From assembly GCA_002104905.1 (NCBI GenBank), contig MCFE01000006.1:124001-188000 (forward strand): a DNA stretch of 64,000 nt, read 5' to 3'. The translations under genes were made by a program, and so were the position numbers. Under the pieces are notes generated by a model. It ran no database searches, was not told where the DNA came from, and saw only the letters and a list, made by a program, of their open reading frames with translations. Positions 1 to 12,700 of the stretch are shown one piece after another; the stretch's first letter is position 1; each line of letters opens with the position of its first letter. Source of the stretch: Basidiobolus meristosporus CBS 931.73. Lineage: Eukaryota; Basidiobolomycota; Basidiobolomycetes; Basidiobolales; Basidiobolaceae.

Positions 1-434
1 TCAATTAAACTTAAGAATCGACTTAATCTCTACACTATTGAGCGCTAGACGGTGACGGTTGTCATTCCGAAACGGAGAGCAGAAATAGACATCCACCTAA
101 TTGAAAACAAGTTTTTGATCGATCTTATAAATACTTCAATATACATGAATAGGAGTGCTTATTCATCTCTATTTGAACCCCTTTCAGCTTCCTTTATCCT
201 GCACGAATTTTTTTACATGGCTTTATAGCCAGACTGCAAGTCTACCAAATTTTCTTTTCTATACTCTTCGTCTTTCTCAACCACACATATACCTAGATAC
301 ATTCCTGTCACTATTTCTCCAGACCCAATCACTCGTTCAGTTGCACATACTTCTGTGCCAACACGGAAGTCAATTGAGTTGAATTTGAAATTCAGTCAAC
401 GGTCCTTGACTACGATACTTATTCCTATTCCGAT
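1..434 (+). promoter_or_regulatory. Upstream region of the 716-aa orphan gene
   Basis: No coding signal seen. A TATA-like TATAAATA lies at 126-133, and the tract from about 170 to 350 is pyrimidine-rich, as is common in fungal promoters and 5' leaders. The TATA lies about 300 bases before the chosen ATG at 435, so a long leader or another start site is possible. Confidence 0.3.
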
Positions 435-2647
435 ATGGCAACAAACAGCTCGGAAAGTTCTCCTCAGAGCGGGACTTCGTCAACTTTTATTAAGCAGCTT
501 GATAGTAAAATCAAAGCATACCGTCAGGAATTGGAAGCAGTCAAGGAATGCAACCAGTTTCAAAAAGATATCTCGAAGATAAAAAGCGGCGATACACCAA
601 TGAGTATGTTGAAGTTATTATAGTGTTTTCTTGACTCATTTCCTAAAGCGCTCGTTTGCTTGTAGATCGCCGCGCATCGGCAAGTGCACTATTAAAGCAC
701 TGTGAAAACCTTACAGCGAACGACACTCAGACAACTCGTCCAATAGGGGCTGTAAGGAGATCCTCTCTGTCAAAGCCCGGCAGGATCTTAGAACATCAAC
801 CGCGGAAGTATTCAATCGAGAGTCAAATCATGGAACCATGTCCTGAGCCCGAAGATGCCGAATACATCGATCCGATTTATCTTCAGCCATGCAATGAGTT
901 TACAGAGCAACATGATGATGATGATGATGATTTCGACAATGAAAGTCTGTGCAACTCTATCCAGTACTCGGAGCACACTCACATACTAGATGTTGAACCC
1001 CCGGCCTTCTCGGTATTCGGCGATGAAAGTGTCTATGAAGCATCCCTTGCTGATTCCACGGTGGCCCGCCGAAAGTTTCATGATGGCCATCTATTGAACA
1101 AAGGCTACGACCATGTAAGATACGGGCTGAAGAATTATGAAGATACGATCTATGAGAATGATTATCTAGATAGAACCTATCTGCCCATACAGTCGTCTGA
1201 TGCTTCTAAATATCGAACTACTCTGCAAAAAAACAACTATTCTCTCCAGAGATCGGAGCCCAAATCTTTCACTACACTTTCAAATGATGAACCCAACGAC
1301 ATCGGCCTTTTTCAAGACGATGGCGATTCTGTTTCTTCTCGTCGCTCATCCGCTCATTACGATGCTAGCTGCCAACGCTTACGTAGAGTTGAATCCGACT
1401 ATCTCGGTAGACACACCTATTATGATACCGCAAAGGGCCATGGTTATGATGGCGCTTGTATCCGCGACGAACGTAAAAAACCCGATTCAGATTTTAGAGA
1501 TTTGTATAGCATAGACAATTATAAGGAACGAGATTACACCAGATTCGATAACAATTCGTCGAGCCAGTCTTACAGTTTGCGTGATGATGTTTCATCAAGG
1601 GAAGGCTCTGTCGATACTTCGGTTCGTTACTCACCATGCCTCGAGGAGCATCCTCTGGGTCGAAGGTCCTCGCTAAATACACCAATGCCAAGCTCTCCCA
1701 ATCCACGATATCAGCACGGTCGACATGCATTGTTTGATCGATATGATCGGGACATACTTCGCCGTTCACGATCGAATATATCGGAGATACTCTTGAACTC
1801 AGCCCGGTCACCAATCACTTCGCCACGTGAGAATGGATCTCGTATTTCTCCAATGCTACCGGAAGCAAAACGAATTCCTCGAGCCCATTCCCCGTCTGTT
1901 GCTTCCTCACATTCTGTGCGAAACCTAATACCCGAAAGGACCAACAGAAGAAATCGCTACACAATTTCGAATCCTGGAGATCTCCGTTCTGAACCTAGGG
2001 GTGATTTTCGACCATCCTCTCGTTTATCTATGGGAACTAGCTCTGCACATCCAACATTCTCGGATACTGCTTCTCAGAGCACCAGTGGAGACTTTCGGTC
2101 CCGTAAATTGAATGAAGTCAAATTCGAGATCTTTCGGGCAGTACATCGAGTGAAATTGGCATTGGATGCTCTTGCTGAAGACTCCAGAGCCCACTCAATC
2201 AATACTGAAGTACAAGGCATACAGGATCTGAACGAAATGGCCTTGCAGACTATGATTGAGCAATTCGAGCACGTCCATGAAATGCTCGGAGAAGGTGAGG
2301 GATCTGTTGGAGCTCGAAGACCTATATCTCCACTTTCTGACGAGTCATATGGCAAATTAATTCCTAACGATACCAAAAAATTTGGAATTACAGAAGATAC
2401 AAATTATGGCCGGCAGAGCGTATCCGAGGAGATGAACTCTTCGGGATATGCAAAATCCAATGCATCATCGCCTAATTTGTATAGCCATCGTCCCAGCTAT
2501 AGCTCAAGGCTTGATCGTAACACCTATGTTGAGCCGCCTCTATCTCCCAGCCCTTCCCAAATCTCCAAATGGCAGAGTTTAATAGAAGATTCAAAAACCC
2601 CTGGCTTGCTAGCCAACCGACTTCGTAGTACTACTTTTGATAGGTAA
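435..2647 (+). CDS. Orphan serine/arginine-rich protein, 716 aa, one intron
   Basis: Two exons: 435-603 and 666-2647. The intron at 604-665 starts GTATGT and ends TGTAG, and the joined frame is open to the TAG at 2645-2647. I do not recognise the family. The first exon has a short predicted helix rich in K, E and Q (residues about 18-50). The long middle is low-complexity, rich in Ser, Arg, Asp and Tyr, with an acidic run near residue 85 and many R-R-x-S type sites, suggesting phosphorylation and disorder. Residues about 537-600 (bases 2107-2290) look ordered and alpha-helical. No signal peptide or membrane segment is visible. The role could be cytoskeletal, cell-polarity or signalling scaffolding, but that is a guess. 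The reading frame and intron are well supported; the function is unknown. Confidence 0.75.
604..665 (+). other. Intron in the 716-aa orphan gene
   Basis: A 62-base GT..AG intron. Donor GTATGT and acceptor TTGTAG join ATG A to AT CGC in phase, and the intron contains in-frame stops. Confidence 0.75.
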
Positions 2648-5600
2648 ACATCTTCATCACGTTATGTTAGTTATTCTATATATACATATATATACAATGA
2701 TACTATATTGTTGCTCAAAGAAAACGCCATTTCTTTTTGCTTAATCTTTTCAAACTCCCCGTTTGAAAGAGGCGTACCTGTAATTATTCCATTCGCTATT
2801 GCAAACCATATTCAAACCAGCTTTTTTGTTTATACCTTACATTCTGTTTGAGAATTCTAGGAAACTGCTTCACTAAGATACATTGGCCTTCATATATCGC
2901 TTTCCTCATTCTCTATGAGGAGAGGGGGGGATCAACCTCCTACAATGAAACAGTATCTCTTTTGAATTCATGTGCTTTTGTATCCTAGAAATTGCTTTAT
3001 TACCAGATAAACTATTGCAATGACTGTCCAGCTCATTCAATATACTACCCCTTGGTCAGCTCACCACCTCTGCTCGAAGCAAAGAAGCGGAGTTTGGGGT
3101 ATCAACTTTGTGTATGGGCAACTCGTTTCAGGATGCCACTCCACGGTCATTGAGTATTTAGTAAGTATCTCGTCCTCGTCGCCAATCATGTGTTGAAGCC
3201 GAAAGGCCTATTCCAAATCACCAACGCCACCAGATATTTCTCTCTTACCAAACATAGATATATATATATATGTGGCAACTGTAGTTTATGCAATACGATT
3301 ATTAGCACAATCCCAATTACTACGCAATTGGTTTGTAATCTTCTGATATAAACGCATGTGATATATAATTCTGACCTATTTCGTAGGATGTAAGCAATAA
3401 ATCTAGAACGGTACGAAGCCGAACATTACAAATATTATCTTGGTGGAAAGAACTTGCTAAAAATGGCATTATTACAATGCAGTATATAGTGCGGGATCTA
3501 CTGGCAAAACAAGCATACTCACAGTAGATCCAAATGTACACCATGCCTACCTACAGCTCATTACCCAATACGCTAGACACGTTCTAATCAACGAACAACA
3601 ACGCGCGGTTAATCTTAGCCAACAGAGATATCTTCCAGTCACATGCGAATTGACTAGGTGAGTCATCATAATTAACCTTTCATTCAGCCCGTAGGGACTG
3701 AAGAAACATCTATTGATCTTTGAGCACCACAAGAGAATGTGTTCAAGTCGCTGTACTACGTTAATCATCAATAGGCGAATTCTACGAGCAATTTGAAGCA
3801 TAAGAAACCCAAATAGATTCATAGCACATTTCTCCAGCTCCAAGTTATACATATCAAGTTTAAGATACATTCATATGATATGAAAGCAAATATATCTACT
3901 GATCTGGGAAATATAATCTGTAAATTCTAATGCGCGACAGTTTCTATTATACTACGTATGCCTGATAACGTCTTCTCCGTAAAATCCTACTTTCAGGAAA
4001 TCTTGACCCCATGTTGGGCGGGAATAATCCTTAACTGGTCTTTATTGGAGGTAGATACAATAACTACTTCATCAACTCGGGTGAGGGAAGTATGAGATCA
4101 TTTGTGATAACCATCTGAATGTACAAATTGTGATCTGATACAAACAATATTCAGAACGAATCAATCAGCCTGGTTTGTGATGCGAATCAGGAGTAGGTAT
4201 CAATCACGCAGTAGCGGTCGTTCAATATCTTGTGTGTAGATTATTCATATCTATGAAGTAATTTCATTTGTCCAGTGCGAACATAGTATCTGATGTGTGG
4301 GAGTATTTGATCGGTTCTCTGTGAACACCAAAATTGTGGTTTTCGACCCTCCAAATTTGTGGTGATTGCTGTGCAACTGATACGCTTTTCATCCACCATA
4401 TGGCATCTCTTGTAATCCATATACCTAGCCTTCACCCAAACTCTCCGCTCTTCTCAACATTGCCTCCCACTATCACTCGTCACACCACCCAATTTCTAAA
4501 GTAGTGGTGAGCTTCGAACCACGCCGTGAGAATATTCACCTGCTTTCAACGTATAGCCCTTCAGGAGTATACAACTTATTTGCACATGAATATCATGATA
4601 AATCCACCCACTTGATAGGTCGTTGTCGGGCGCATTTGCTTATCCCTTCAGGCTTTATACGTGGTCGTGATTGATTTAGTCATATTATCAGAAGAGCAGT
4701 CTAATTTCAAAGACTAATCCATTGTGTCGCAAGACCTAGGCTTGAGCTGTTCCCAGGAAAATGATTTCAACCAGTGACATTTGTTAGTGGACTCCTAATT
4801 TGTGCGGTCTAGAAGTGGTTTCCAGAAATTGTAACGGGCCGCATTTTTGGTGAATTGTATTTTTTGGCTTTAGATCGTCGATTAGTGAGGACGAAGCTTT
4901 ACGAGTGCCCCCATATAGTGACGTAAATGGAAATAGTACCCAAATAGCCTTACATCTCGCCAAATGATTGTGATGTCATTCAGAATGGGCATACTTGCTC
5001 AGATATCGTGGCTATCGACGTGGCATAACGTAATACTATACTCTATTCGGAATTAAAGGAGCCTGGTGAGCGTAAAATACCTCACTAGATGATATCTTCA
5101 AAATTATGCCATTAGGAGGGTTGGTGAATGGCTTAATTTGGATGCATGATTATCTTTAGGCCAAGTTGGCATGATAAGGGTTAGGGTCTCATACTAATCA
5201 TGGATCAACGAATGAATGTCCATAGAGTCATCATGATCATCAGACCATATTACAGTCTACAGCAGCAATTAAGCTTTTCCTCATTATTAAGGTTTCGATG
5301 GAAGGAAATATCTCGATCATATCTCATCTAACAGGACCAAGTTATCAGAGTCGGGCCTACGGCAGAATGAAGGAGCTAAGGTCGATTGCATCTGCGGAAG
5401 AATTCTGAAGTAATGTCTAAAAGTGGACTCACCCTCACCAATGCCACATACTGTTCGTAATGAGGCAGTGACACGATTTCCGATTATGGCCTTATATCAC
5501 AGCTCCATGATTGAAGTCATGTTTTAAAGGCCATTTAGGTCGCCGCACCACCACATTTTGGGAACATTGCTTATTGTTTCTAGTATAAATTAATTAAGAT

Positions 5601-7032
5601 TGATCGGAAGACATGTCTTTCTATCCTGGAACAAAGAAACCTATGCTATGCTGTGACAGGAAAGGTTTTAATTGTACCTGTTCCGCCAAAGATTCCTGAA
5701 GCCACGGTTTTGTTTCCATGCTGATGACAATGTGCACTCCATATGGGATTCAGCTGGTATTGTCCAGTGGAGTTGATTGCCATGGTTATTTCCGTAAATT
5801 ACTTGATCTATGTAATTTGAGTATTGAATTTTCACGGAGGGGGTGCCTATAAACCCCAAAACCTCGATCCGTTCTCGAGTCTTCGCTTGCGGATCTATTC
5901 AATTATGTTATTAACCGAATTTTTCTCATCCTGCAATTATGACCTGTATGGAGCCCACCAAGAAAACCGTATCCATAGGGGTGAAACTGGGTCATATGAG
6001 TGGGACCAAAGTGACACGCTCGATGCAGGCCGTTTAAAGTAGATTAGCTTCTGACCCAATCAGTGAGCCAATGGCAGAGGATGCAACCTTATCCAGTTTT
6101 TCCATATTTCCGAATCCCTCCAACATCCACAACGGTCAGTGACTATGCAAAATAACTGGTCCATGCGATAGATATTGCTTAATTGGATATTTCTATCATC
6201 AAAATAAGCACACTACACTCTTCGCTATATCCACTGACATTCGAATATCTACAGCGTTTCTGATATTCCTTTTCCTAATCAAGAGACTGTGAGATCCTTG
6301 ATAGCTTATGAGACATCCATGTTAGCTACTGTGCTGCCATCTTGACTTTTCATCTTGAGCACTACTGATTTGGGAGTGGGGTCAGATATAAATGGCAATA
6401 TCGCGGTTGAATGAATATACTCAACTTCAATGTGTTACTATGGCCAGGATCTCTAATTGGGAGTTCGTAGAGTCCAAGATAGTTCACAAACTTTCTGTGA
6501 CTGAATTGCCATTTTTCATCGAGATGACTCTACTATTCCTACTCTAAGGCCTATAATTTAAGTGTTAACCAAGGATTCTATTGAATCAGAGAGTTTTGGT
6601 CTTTGGTCGCCCAATGCAGGTTAGATTAGGTCTACATAAGAGAATCCGGTGTTAGTAATTCACCCTATCATATTCTATCCGTCTGATTTAAGATCCATTT
6701 CTTTGACACTCTTCAAAACCTGACATCTCCACGGAATTCGAGTGGCTTACAACCCATTCATATTTCTCTCCTCTTTCTCCTCTTTCTGGTTTCTGTATTT
6801 GCATCGATCCCATTTTTCGGTTTCTTTCTTTCCTCTACTATCCTAATTTCTTGTTCAAAGCAGCTCATTCATAGTTACAACGGCAATACCCTTTACGCTG
6901 GTAACGATCTGTGTTTTTGAACATTCCACTTTGCTTACTTAGCGTTCGTCATTTCGCCCAGTTGTGTTATATAACTAGAGCTAGTAGTTCTACACCTCTC
7001 TTGTACGATTAGGTATAGCTTTCTTTTCCAAA
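2648..7032. other. 4.4 kb intergenic region, no convincing gene
   Basis: Only short frames with stops on both strands. TA-rich microsatellite-like runs occur near 2680-2700 and 3260-3275. A possible small spliced gene lies at 3020-3661 (listed separately, weak). Pyrimidine-rich sequence from about 6720 to 6860 probably belongs to the promoter and leader of the CP2-family gene. I found no tRNA or rRNA and no transposon ends. Confidence 0.4.
3020..3661 (+). CDS. Possible small spliced gene or remnant (weak)
   Basis: An ATG at 3020 opens a 58-codon frame of protein-like composition (W, H, C and aromatic residues). Near 3523-3661 a second protein-like stretch begins DPNVHHAYLQLITQY and ends in TGA. 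A donor near 3163 and an acceptor ending CACAG near 3522 could join them in frame, but the intron would be about 360 bases, far longer than others here. No family is recognised. It may be a decayed gene or chance. Confidence 0.15.
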
Positions 7033-9013
7033 ATGCAGCCTTCGGCTCCGTATGGTGGCTTCCACCCACAGCAGTTTCAAGGGATTGATTCTCGGTAACT
7101 TTCACTGTGCTCTACCAACTGGCCACGTTTGTTGCAACCTAACATGTTTACCCTTGTGTCCACCGTCCTTGATTCTTTTAGGCAATCTTTACCGCAATTC
7201 AAGCAGGAACCTTTATTCCCGGACAATCATTCACACCAGCTGCTTTCCCATCAATCTGTTCTAAACCATCAACTACCCAGCGTGGCTTCCAGTCATTTCC
7301 TTCCTCATGGCCAATCCATTCCCCAGTTCAATACCCATCACAATACCAATACTCATCCCAACGAAATGCCGGTACCGCACCAGATGCAGGCTCATCACTA
7401 TCAGCATCAATCTCACCTAGAGACATCCCAGCAAAATCATGACGCCCACTTTGGACTTAATGCAGGCGTTGCAGTTACCTCGCCTGCCAATGCCGCTCTT
7501 CCTTCTAATCCCAATTCGTAAGTTTATCTTAGCTACTACTGTGAAACGATACCCAACTGTTCTCAACTGATTTGTTGTTATGTAGAAACCTTCGTTTCGA
7601 GGTGGTCTTGGAGGCTCAAACTGCTGCTGCGCAGCGCTTGGATGAAAATCCTCTCACTTATCTCAATAAAGGTAATTAGGATTCTATTTACACCATATTC
7701 ACGCCTGGTCTGAATCGCGCAACAACTTCTTTAGGGCAGTATTACCCCATTGCACTAAACGACAACGCAAGAGACGATGCAGAGTTAACTAGTACTCTGA
7801 GAGTGATGTTTCACGATGATGCTCACCGCAAGCTGGCCAATACCTACTGGCAATTCTGGCTGTCTCAGCAGCCCAACCCCAAAACCGCTCGTGCAGTAGA
7901 TATAGGTATCTATCCTTCGGTCCAAATCGGCTGCGTAACTGATCCTAATGAAAATCATCTTTTCCTATTCGTGCCAAAGATAAAGCTGCCTCAACGGGAA
8001 TCAAGAATGTAGAGTGCTCATCATTGGATCGAATCACATTTCAGTGGAACGGAAGGAAAGGTGCCAAAATATACATCAAATTCAACTGTTTATCCACCGA
8101 TTTTTCTCGGATCAAGGGGGTAAAGGGAATCCCCTTGAGAGCTCGCATGGAGACTGCACCTGATATGAACCCAGCAAGCAATGAGAAAAGTTTCGCCAAG
8201 GTTAAGTTGTTTAGAGATAAGGTAAGGGCAACTTGTCAAGCTTTGCAGGAGACGAGCTGATACGAACGTGTGTTTATAGGGCGCCGAGAGAAAAAATAAA
8301 GACGACCAACGCCACCTGGAAAAGATCTGGGAGAAGATGCGCGGTTGGTGGCAATTTTCTTTGCATTCTGTATCGATAAGACCACTAATTATTCTTCTAG
8401 GCAAACAGCAAGACTCTAACCCACTATTGATGATGTTTGCGCAAGCAAGTCCCGTTACATCCTTCATAGAATGGTCGAGTAACGATCTCTCGGATGCGGA
8501 AGAGGATCCTAGCAACATTGATGTAGATACTATTGATCCGGAAAACGCCGAACTGGATCCAGCTGTTTTAGCTGCTACTAAAAAAAGAAGATTAGAGTCT
8601 TTGGGACATGACTTGGATCTTCTCGAATTGGATCCAACTTATGTTCCAAGCAGGAAAAAACGCTCAGGTAACGCCATGGCTCTGCTCTGGAATCTGCCCT
8701 ATCAACAAGCTAACTGTTACGATCTGCCTTTACACCAGTTTTGTCGTTGTTTATACGGCTTACCGGAGAGAACGTCTACCGAGCTGTATACTTAGAAAAG
8801 CTTACAGCACAGGATATGATCCAGAAATTTGCTGAAAAATTGAATATCCCACCTCAGGACGTCGCTAACATTGTTCGCATTACGAAGAAAGGGTTCCAAG
8901 TTCGGATTGACGATTCCGTTGTTTCGCAGCTTGAGGATGAGCAAGACATGGAGTTGGATTGCGAATTTGCGAATGACGGAACGAACAATTTCAACATAAT
9001 TCTAAGGTTCTGA
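7033..9013 (+). CDS. CP2/grainyhead (LSF)-family transcription factor, 500 aa
   Basis: Eight exons: 7033-7094, 7182-7517, 7586-7671, 7735-7905, 7980-8221, 8280-8343, 8401-8667, 8739-9013. All introns are GT..AG, and the joined frame is continuous for 500 codons to TGA. The N-terminus (residues 1-130) is Gln/His/Pro-rich, typical of a disordered activation region. Residues about 135-330 match the CP2 DNA-binding domain: the start LRFEVVLEAQ, the core KGIPLRARMET and the KLFRDKGAER stretch are hallmark segments. Residues about 410-500 match the C-terminal ubiquitin-like/dimerisation region of the grainyhead/CP2 family (ENVYRAVYLEKLTAQDM to the end). The family binds DNA in the nucleus as dimers or tetramers. 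In Neurospora a member is linked to cell-wall remodelling and conidial separation. Which branch (GRH or LSF) this belongs to was not resolved. Confidence 0.9.
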
Positions 9014-9706
9014 GTGATTGAGAACCGCCTTGAATTTTCTGTTTGGTGATTTGCTTGTACGCAGGCAAAGTGATGTTTCTTATGAAGTCTAATATTACCA
9101 CATACATAACTTAATTATATCCCTCTTGTAAAAACTTCGTCATATTTTCCATTCTTGCCCATGATTTTTTCCATTTCATGCCCCCATATTAGTTCAGGTT
9201 TTCTTTTTTGTTGGTTTGATATCGATGTCTTTACGGTGGATGACATGTGGAATCCTCGCCACGAATGTACCCAGAGGCGCCTAACATTGCAATTGCATTC
9301 TTCCTTGAGATGTCTGAAAGTTAATCTAATCTATACAAATATTTGATGTTCGTGCACTCCCCATATGATTTATACAAATGAGTTGTATTCATTTGCATCG
9401 TTGACTAGCATTAAGCAGCCATTTATCCAATTAAATAGTCAATTTCATCCGCTCCGTGAACATGGTCCAACGAACACGGCTAGATAGTAGTTCTTCGAAA
9501 CCACCACTACCACCAGATTATTCAGTAGACACTTATCTTGTATCGGGACAGTTATCAATCCACGCGATACAATTGTTCATTGTGACCGTTTTGTGGTGAA
9601 ATTATCCGAACATTAGGATATTTGATGCATTTCCCATCAATTTATTCATTCAAGCCACTCCATCGCCTCTTTAATAGTAGGGGAACTTGAACTGAGAAAT
9701 ACCAAG
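9014..9706. other. Intergenic: CP2-gene 3' end and AP-4 epsilon promoter
   Basis: AT-rich with no reading frame of substance. It should hold the 3' UTR of the upstream gene and the promoter of the downstream one. I see no strong TATA box near 9707. Confidence 0.4.
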
Positions 9707-12700
9707 ATGACTTCAGCTATACTAGATCCAGCATTTGTTGGTTCAGGGCGTAGTACAGAGTTCTTTGAGTTTCTTCGTTGTCTAAATGATGCCACGGGAA
9801 AGGAGGTACTGCTGGGGAACTCGTGACTCTCCTATACCAAGACTAACCCGCTCTTTGTACCTAGGAAGAGGCTCAGGGTGTCAAAGCAGAAATAGCTAGA
9901 TTAAAGCAAAGATTTCAGTCTCCAGGCCAGTTATCTCAGGTTCGAGCCCACTTTACTTCTTAGATGATGCTAGGTCTAACCATCAATTCAAGGCCAAATT
10001 GGCAGAGTGTGTTGTCAGCTTATTGTATTGCGAAATGCTGGGATATAAAGTGGAGTTCGGTTATATTCACGCGATAATACTTGCTCAAAGTGCAAAAAAT
10101 TTAAAGGAAAAGCGCATTGGTACGACAAATGTGTTGGCTCTTTATCGAAAACATCTGCTAAATAGGTCCGACCTGCCAGGCTACTTGGTTTCATCGCTTT
10201 TGTTAAACAAAGATCACGAACTTTCTATCATGCTTATGAATTCGATACAGCAGGTGCTCATGAATTCCTCTCAATCGCACTTCATAGAAATGCTGACTCG
10301 TGCCTTGTATAGGATTTAAAAAGTCCCAATCCGTTGGTTATATGCTGTGCCCTGGATACACTTCGTCACCTGGTGAACTCGGAAACCTTTCCTATTTTTT
10401 CGCAAACGTTAGGGGCTTTGTTGATGCACAACAGGTAGTGAGCATCCATTCTACATCAAAAGGCTTCACTAAAAAGTAAACACCTGTGTAGCCCTTTTGT
10501 TCGTAAGAAAGCAGTGACAGTATTACACAGGGTATTCAACTTGGACGCCAGCCTGCTAACGACACAATTCGAAAAGCTGCAAAATTTACTGGAAGATGGC
10601 GACATCGGAGTTCGTGAGACTGCGCTATCCTTTGTCGTCGATATAGTTGCAGTAATGCCATTTTCTTGAATTGAGAGTATTCAGTGATACGTTACTAATC
10701 GTAGATGCCTTGATCTGGCATGTAGAGAAATAAGGAGTATTATCACCTATTTAGCCTTTCGATACTCAACACACTTGAAGTGATCGTTGACATTAAATTG
10801 GGGAAAGTTCACGATTACCACGGTATAACCGCACCGTGGATTCAGATCAAATGCCTTAGAATCCTGGGATATATTGGCAACAGTGATCCAAAGTAGCCGT
10901 CCGCGTCAGATCTATTCCAACGTGTATACACTTATTCCGTTTTGTTTGCAGGCTCAGCGAAAGGACTCTCGACATTATCCTTAAAACCTTACGTAAAGCT
11001 GTTAAAGGGATCGATGCCGCTTATGGTACCATTCCAATCACAAACATCGGTTGAAACTACAGGCTAACCTGATTTTGTGTTTCTTAGCAATCATTCTTGA
11101 GGCCTTCAAGTCATTGACCAGACTTCAAATTGAATTGCCTCCTAGATATCGCGCTTTCTTCCACGATATTATCAGCAGATTCACTGATTCCACTAATAAC
11201 AACCTCAAATACAACGGGTTGCTACTTCTAATGAATATGGTTCATTTTGATCAGGGTGGTACTACAAAATACCAAGAGTTCATTTTCGAATGTCTTGAAT
11301 CTTCTGATGACACACTTAAGCAGACGGTATCTTTTCTAGAGCGGCTACCACTCGCTTCCAGAGCTGACAATTCTTACTATACCAGGCCATTGATCTTTTA
11401 TATACAACGAGTGACAATGGAAACATCGAACGAATTACCATCGAAATACTGAAGCATCTTTGCTCAAGTACTGACTCGTTCCGACAGCGACAATTAACGA
11501 ACTGCATTCTAGATATCGGAGAAAAATATCCTTGAACACTACAGGAATTGTTGATTCTGTCTCGAACCCATTAACAGCCTCCTTAACTCTTGTGTAAGCA
11601 TGGAATGGATAAATTCTGGTATATTGACACTCTGGTGGCCGTACTTCAGTTCAATGCCGAAATGGAACGAGCTCTACCTGAGATGGTGATTCAGATGTTT
11701 ACAAAACGTACACTAGCCTTTCCGGTTTGCTCGTCGAAGTGGTTTTAATCGAAATATTTTGATGACAGACCGACCGAGCCTCGAAGATGCTTTCGTATCG
11801 CAACTGCTTGAGCAGCTTGCAAATGTTGCCAATCAGGACGTGGTTTTATCTTCTAGCTTGATCCGAGTGATCGCATGGGTACACTTCTCGGCCGTAACAA
11901 CCCACCTCAGTTTGGCACTTACTTTGGCAATGCAACAATAGGCTTTTGGTGAATGGTTTCTGTTGGCTTCGGATCAAGCCTCAATCATACAACAGCTGTT
12001 TGAGCTACTGAAAAAATCATTGGGTATGTTCATTGTCTCTGCAACGCACCAACACAATCACCTTGGCTAACCGATCAATCGTAGACTCAGTTACCCAGGT
12101 GTGCATTCATAATGCGCTGACTAAGATTCTGAGCCAAACAGAAGTTGTACCTGATAGTTTCATCGATGAACTGGACAATCTGAAGCAGAACCAAAAATAT
12201 CCGTATAATTGGGTCAGTTCAATCATTGTTTACAGTTAGCATGATTGAAAGGATATTGAACGCAGCTTGACGCTAGATTTGCAATGAGTTGGACCTACTT
12301 TGTACCAAACCGAAACTACTACACGATGCATTATGTTCGGATGATGGCCAAATAGACATCAAGCAAATCCAGGTAACTAACAACTCGCGGGATTACGCAA
12401 GTGAAAATACTGATGAAAAGCTTTAGATCGATGAACATCTCTCGTTTCTTGATGAATTCGTCGCCGAAGCAATTGCTGATGGAGCGCCGTCCTATGACTC
12501 CGCTAAATGTGGCTCATGGCTTAAAATACCAGGTGACGCTGAATGTTGTGTACAGTTTCATTCGTCCATTGATCTTACCTTTATGGCTAGACGCGAAGAA
12601 TAGCTCAATCAAATATCATGCCTACGAGCAGCCTGAATTTTCCGACTTGAGAGACCGCGATTTCAAGTACGGCATTAATTCGCCTACCTTGAACAGCCTT

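Noticed and set aside
3547-3870. 107-codon minus-strand frame in the 4.4 kb gap
   Set aside because: Composition (many Leu, Cys, Met, Arg) is typical of chance frames, and it overlaps the weak plus-strand candidate.
4500-4590. B-box-like GGTTCGAAGC on the minus strand, possible tRNA
   Set aside because: No matching A box, acceptor stem or cloverleaf could be drawn around it.
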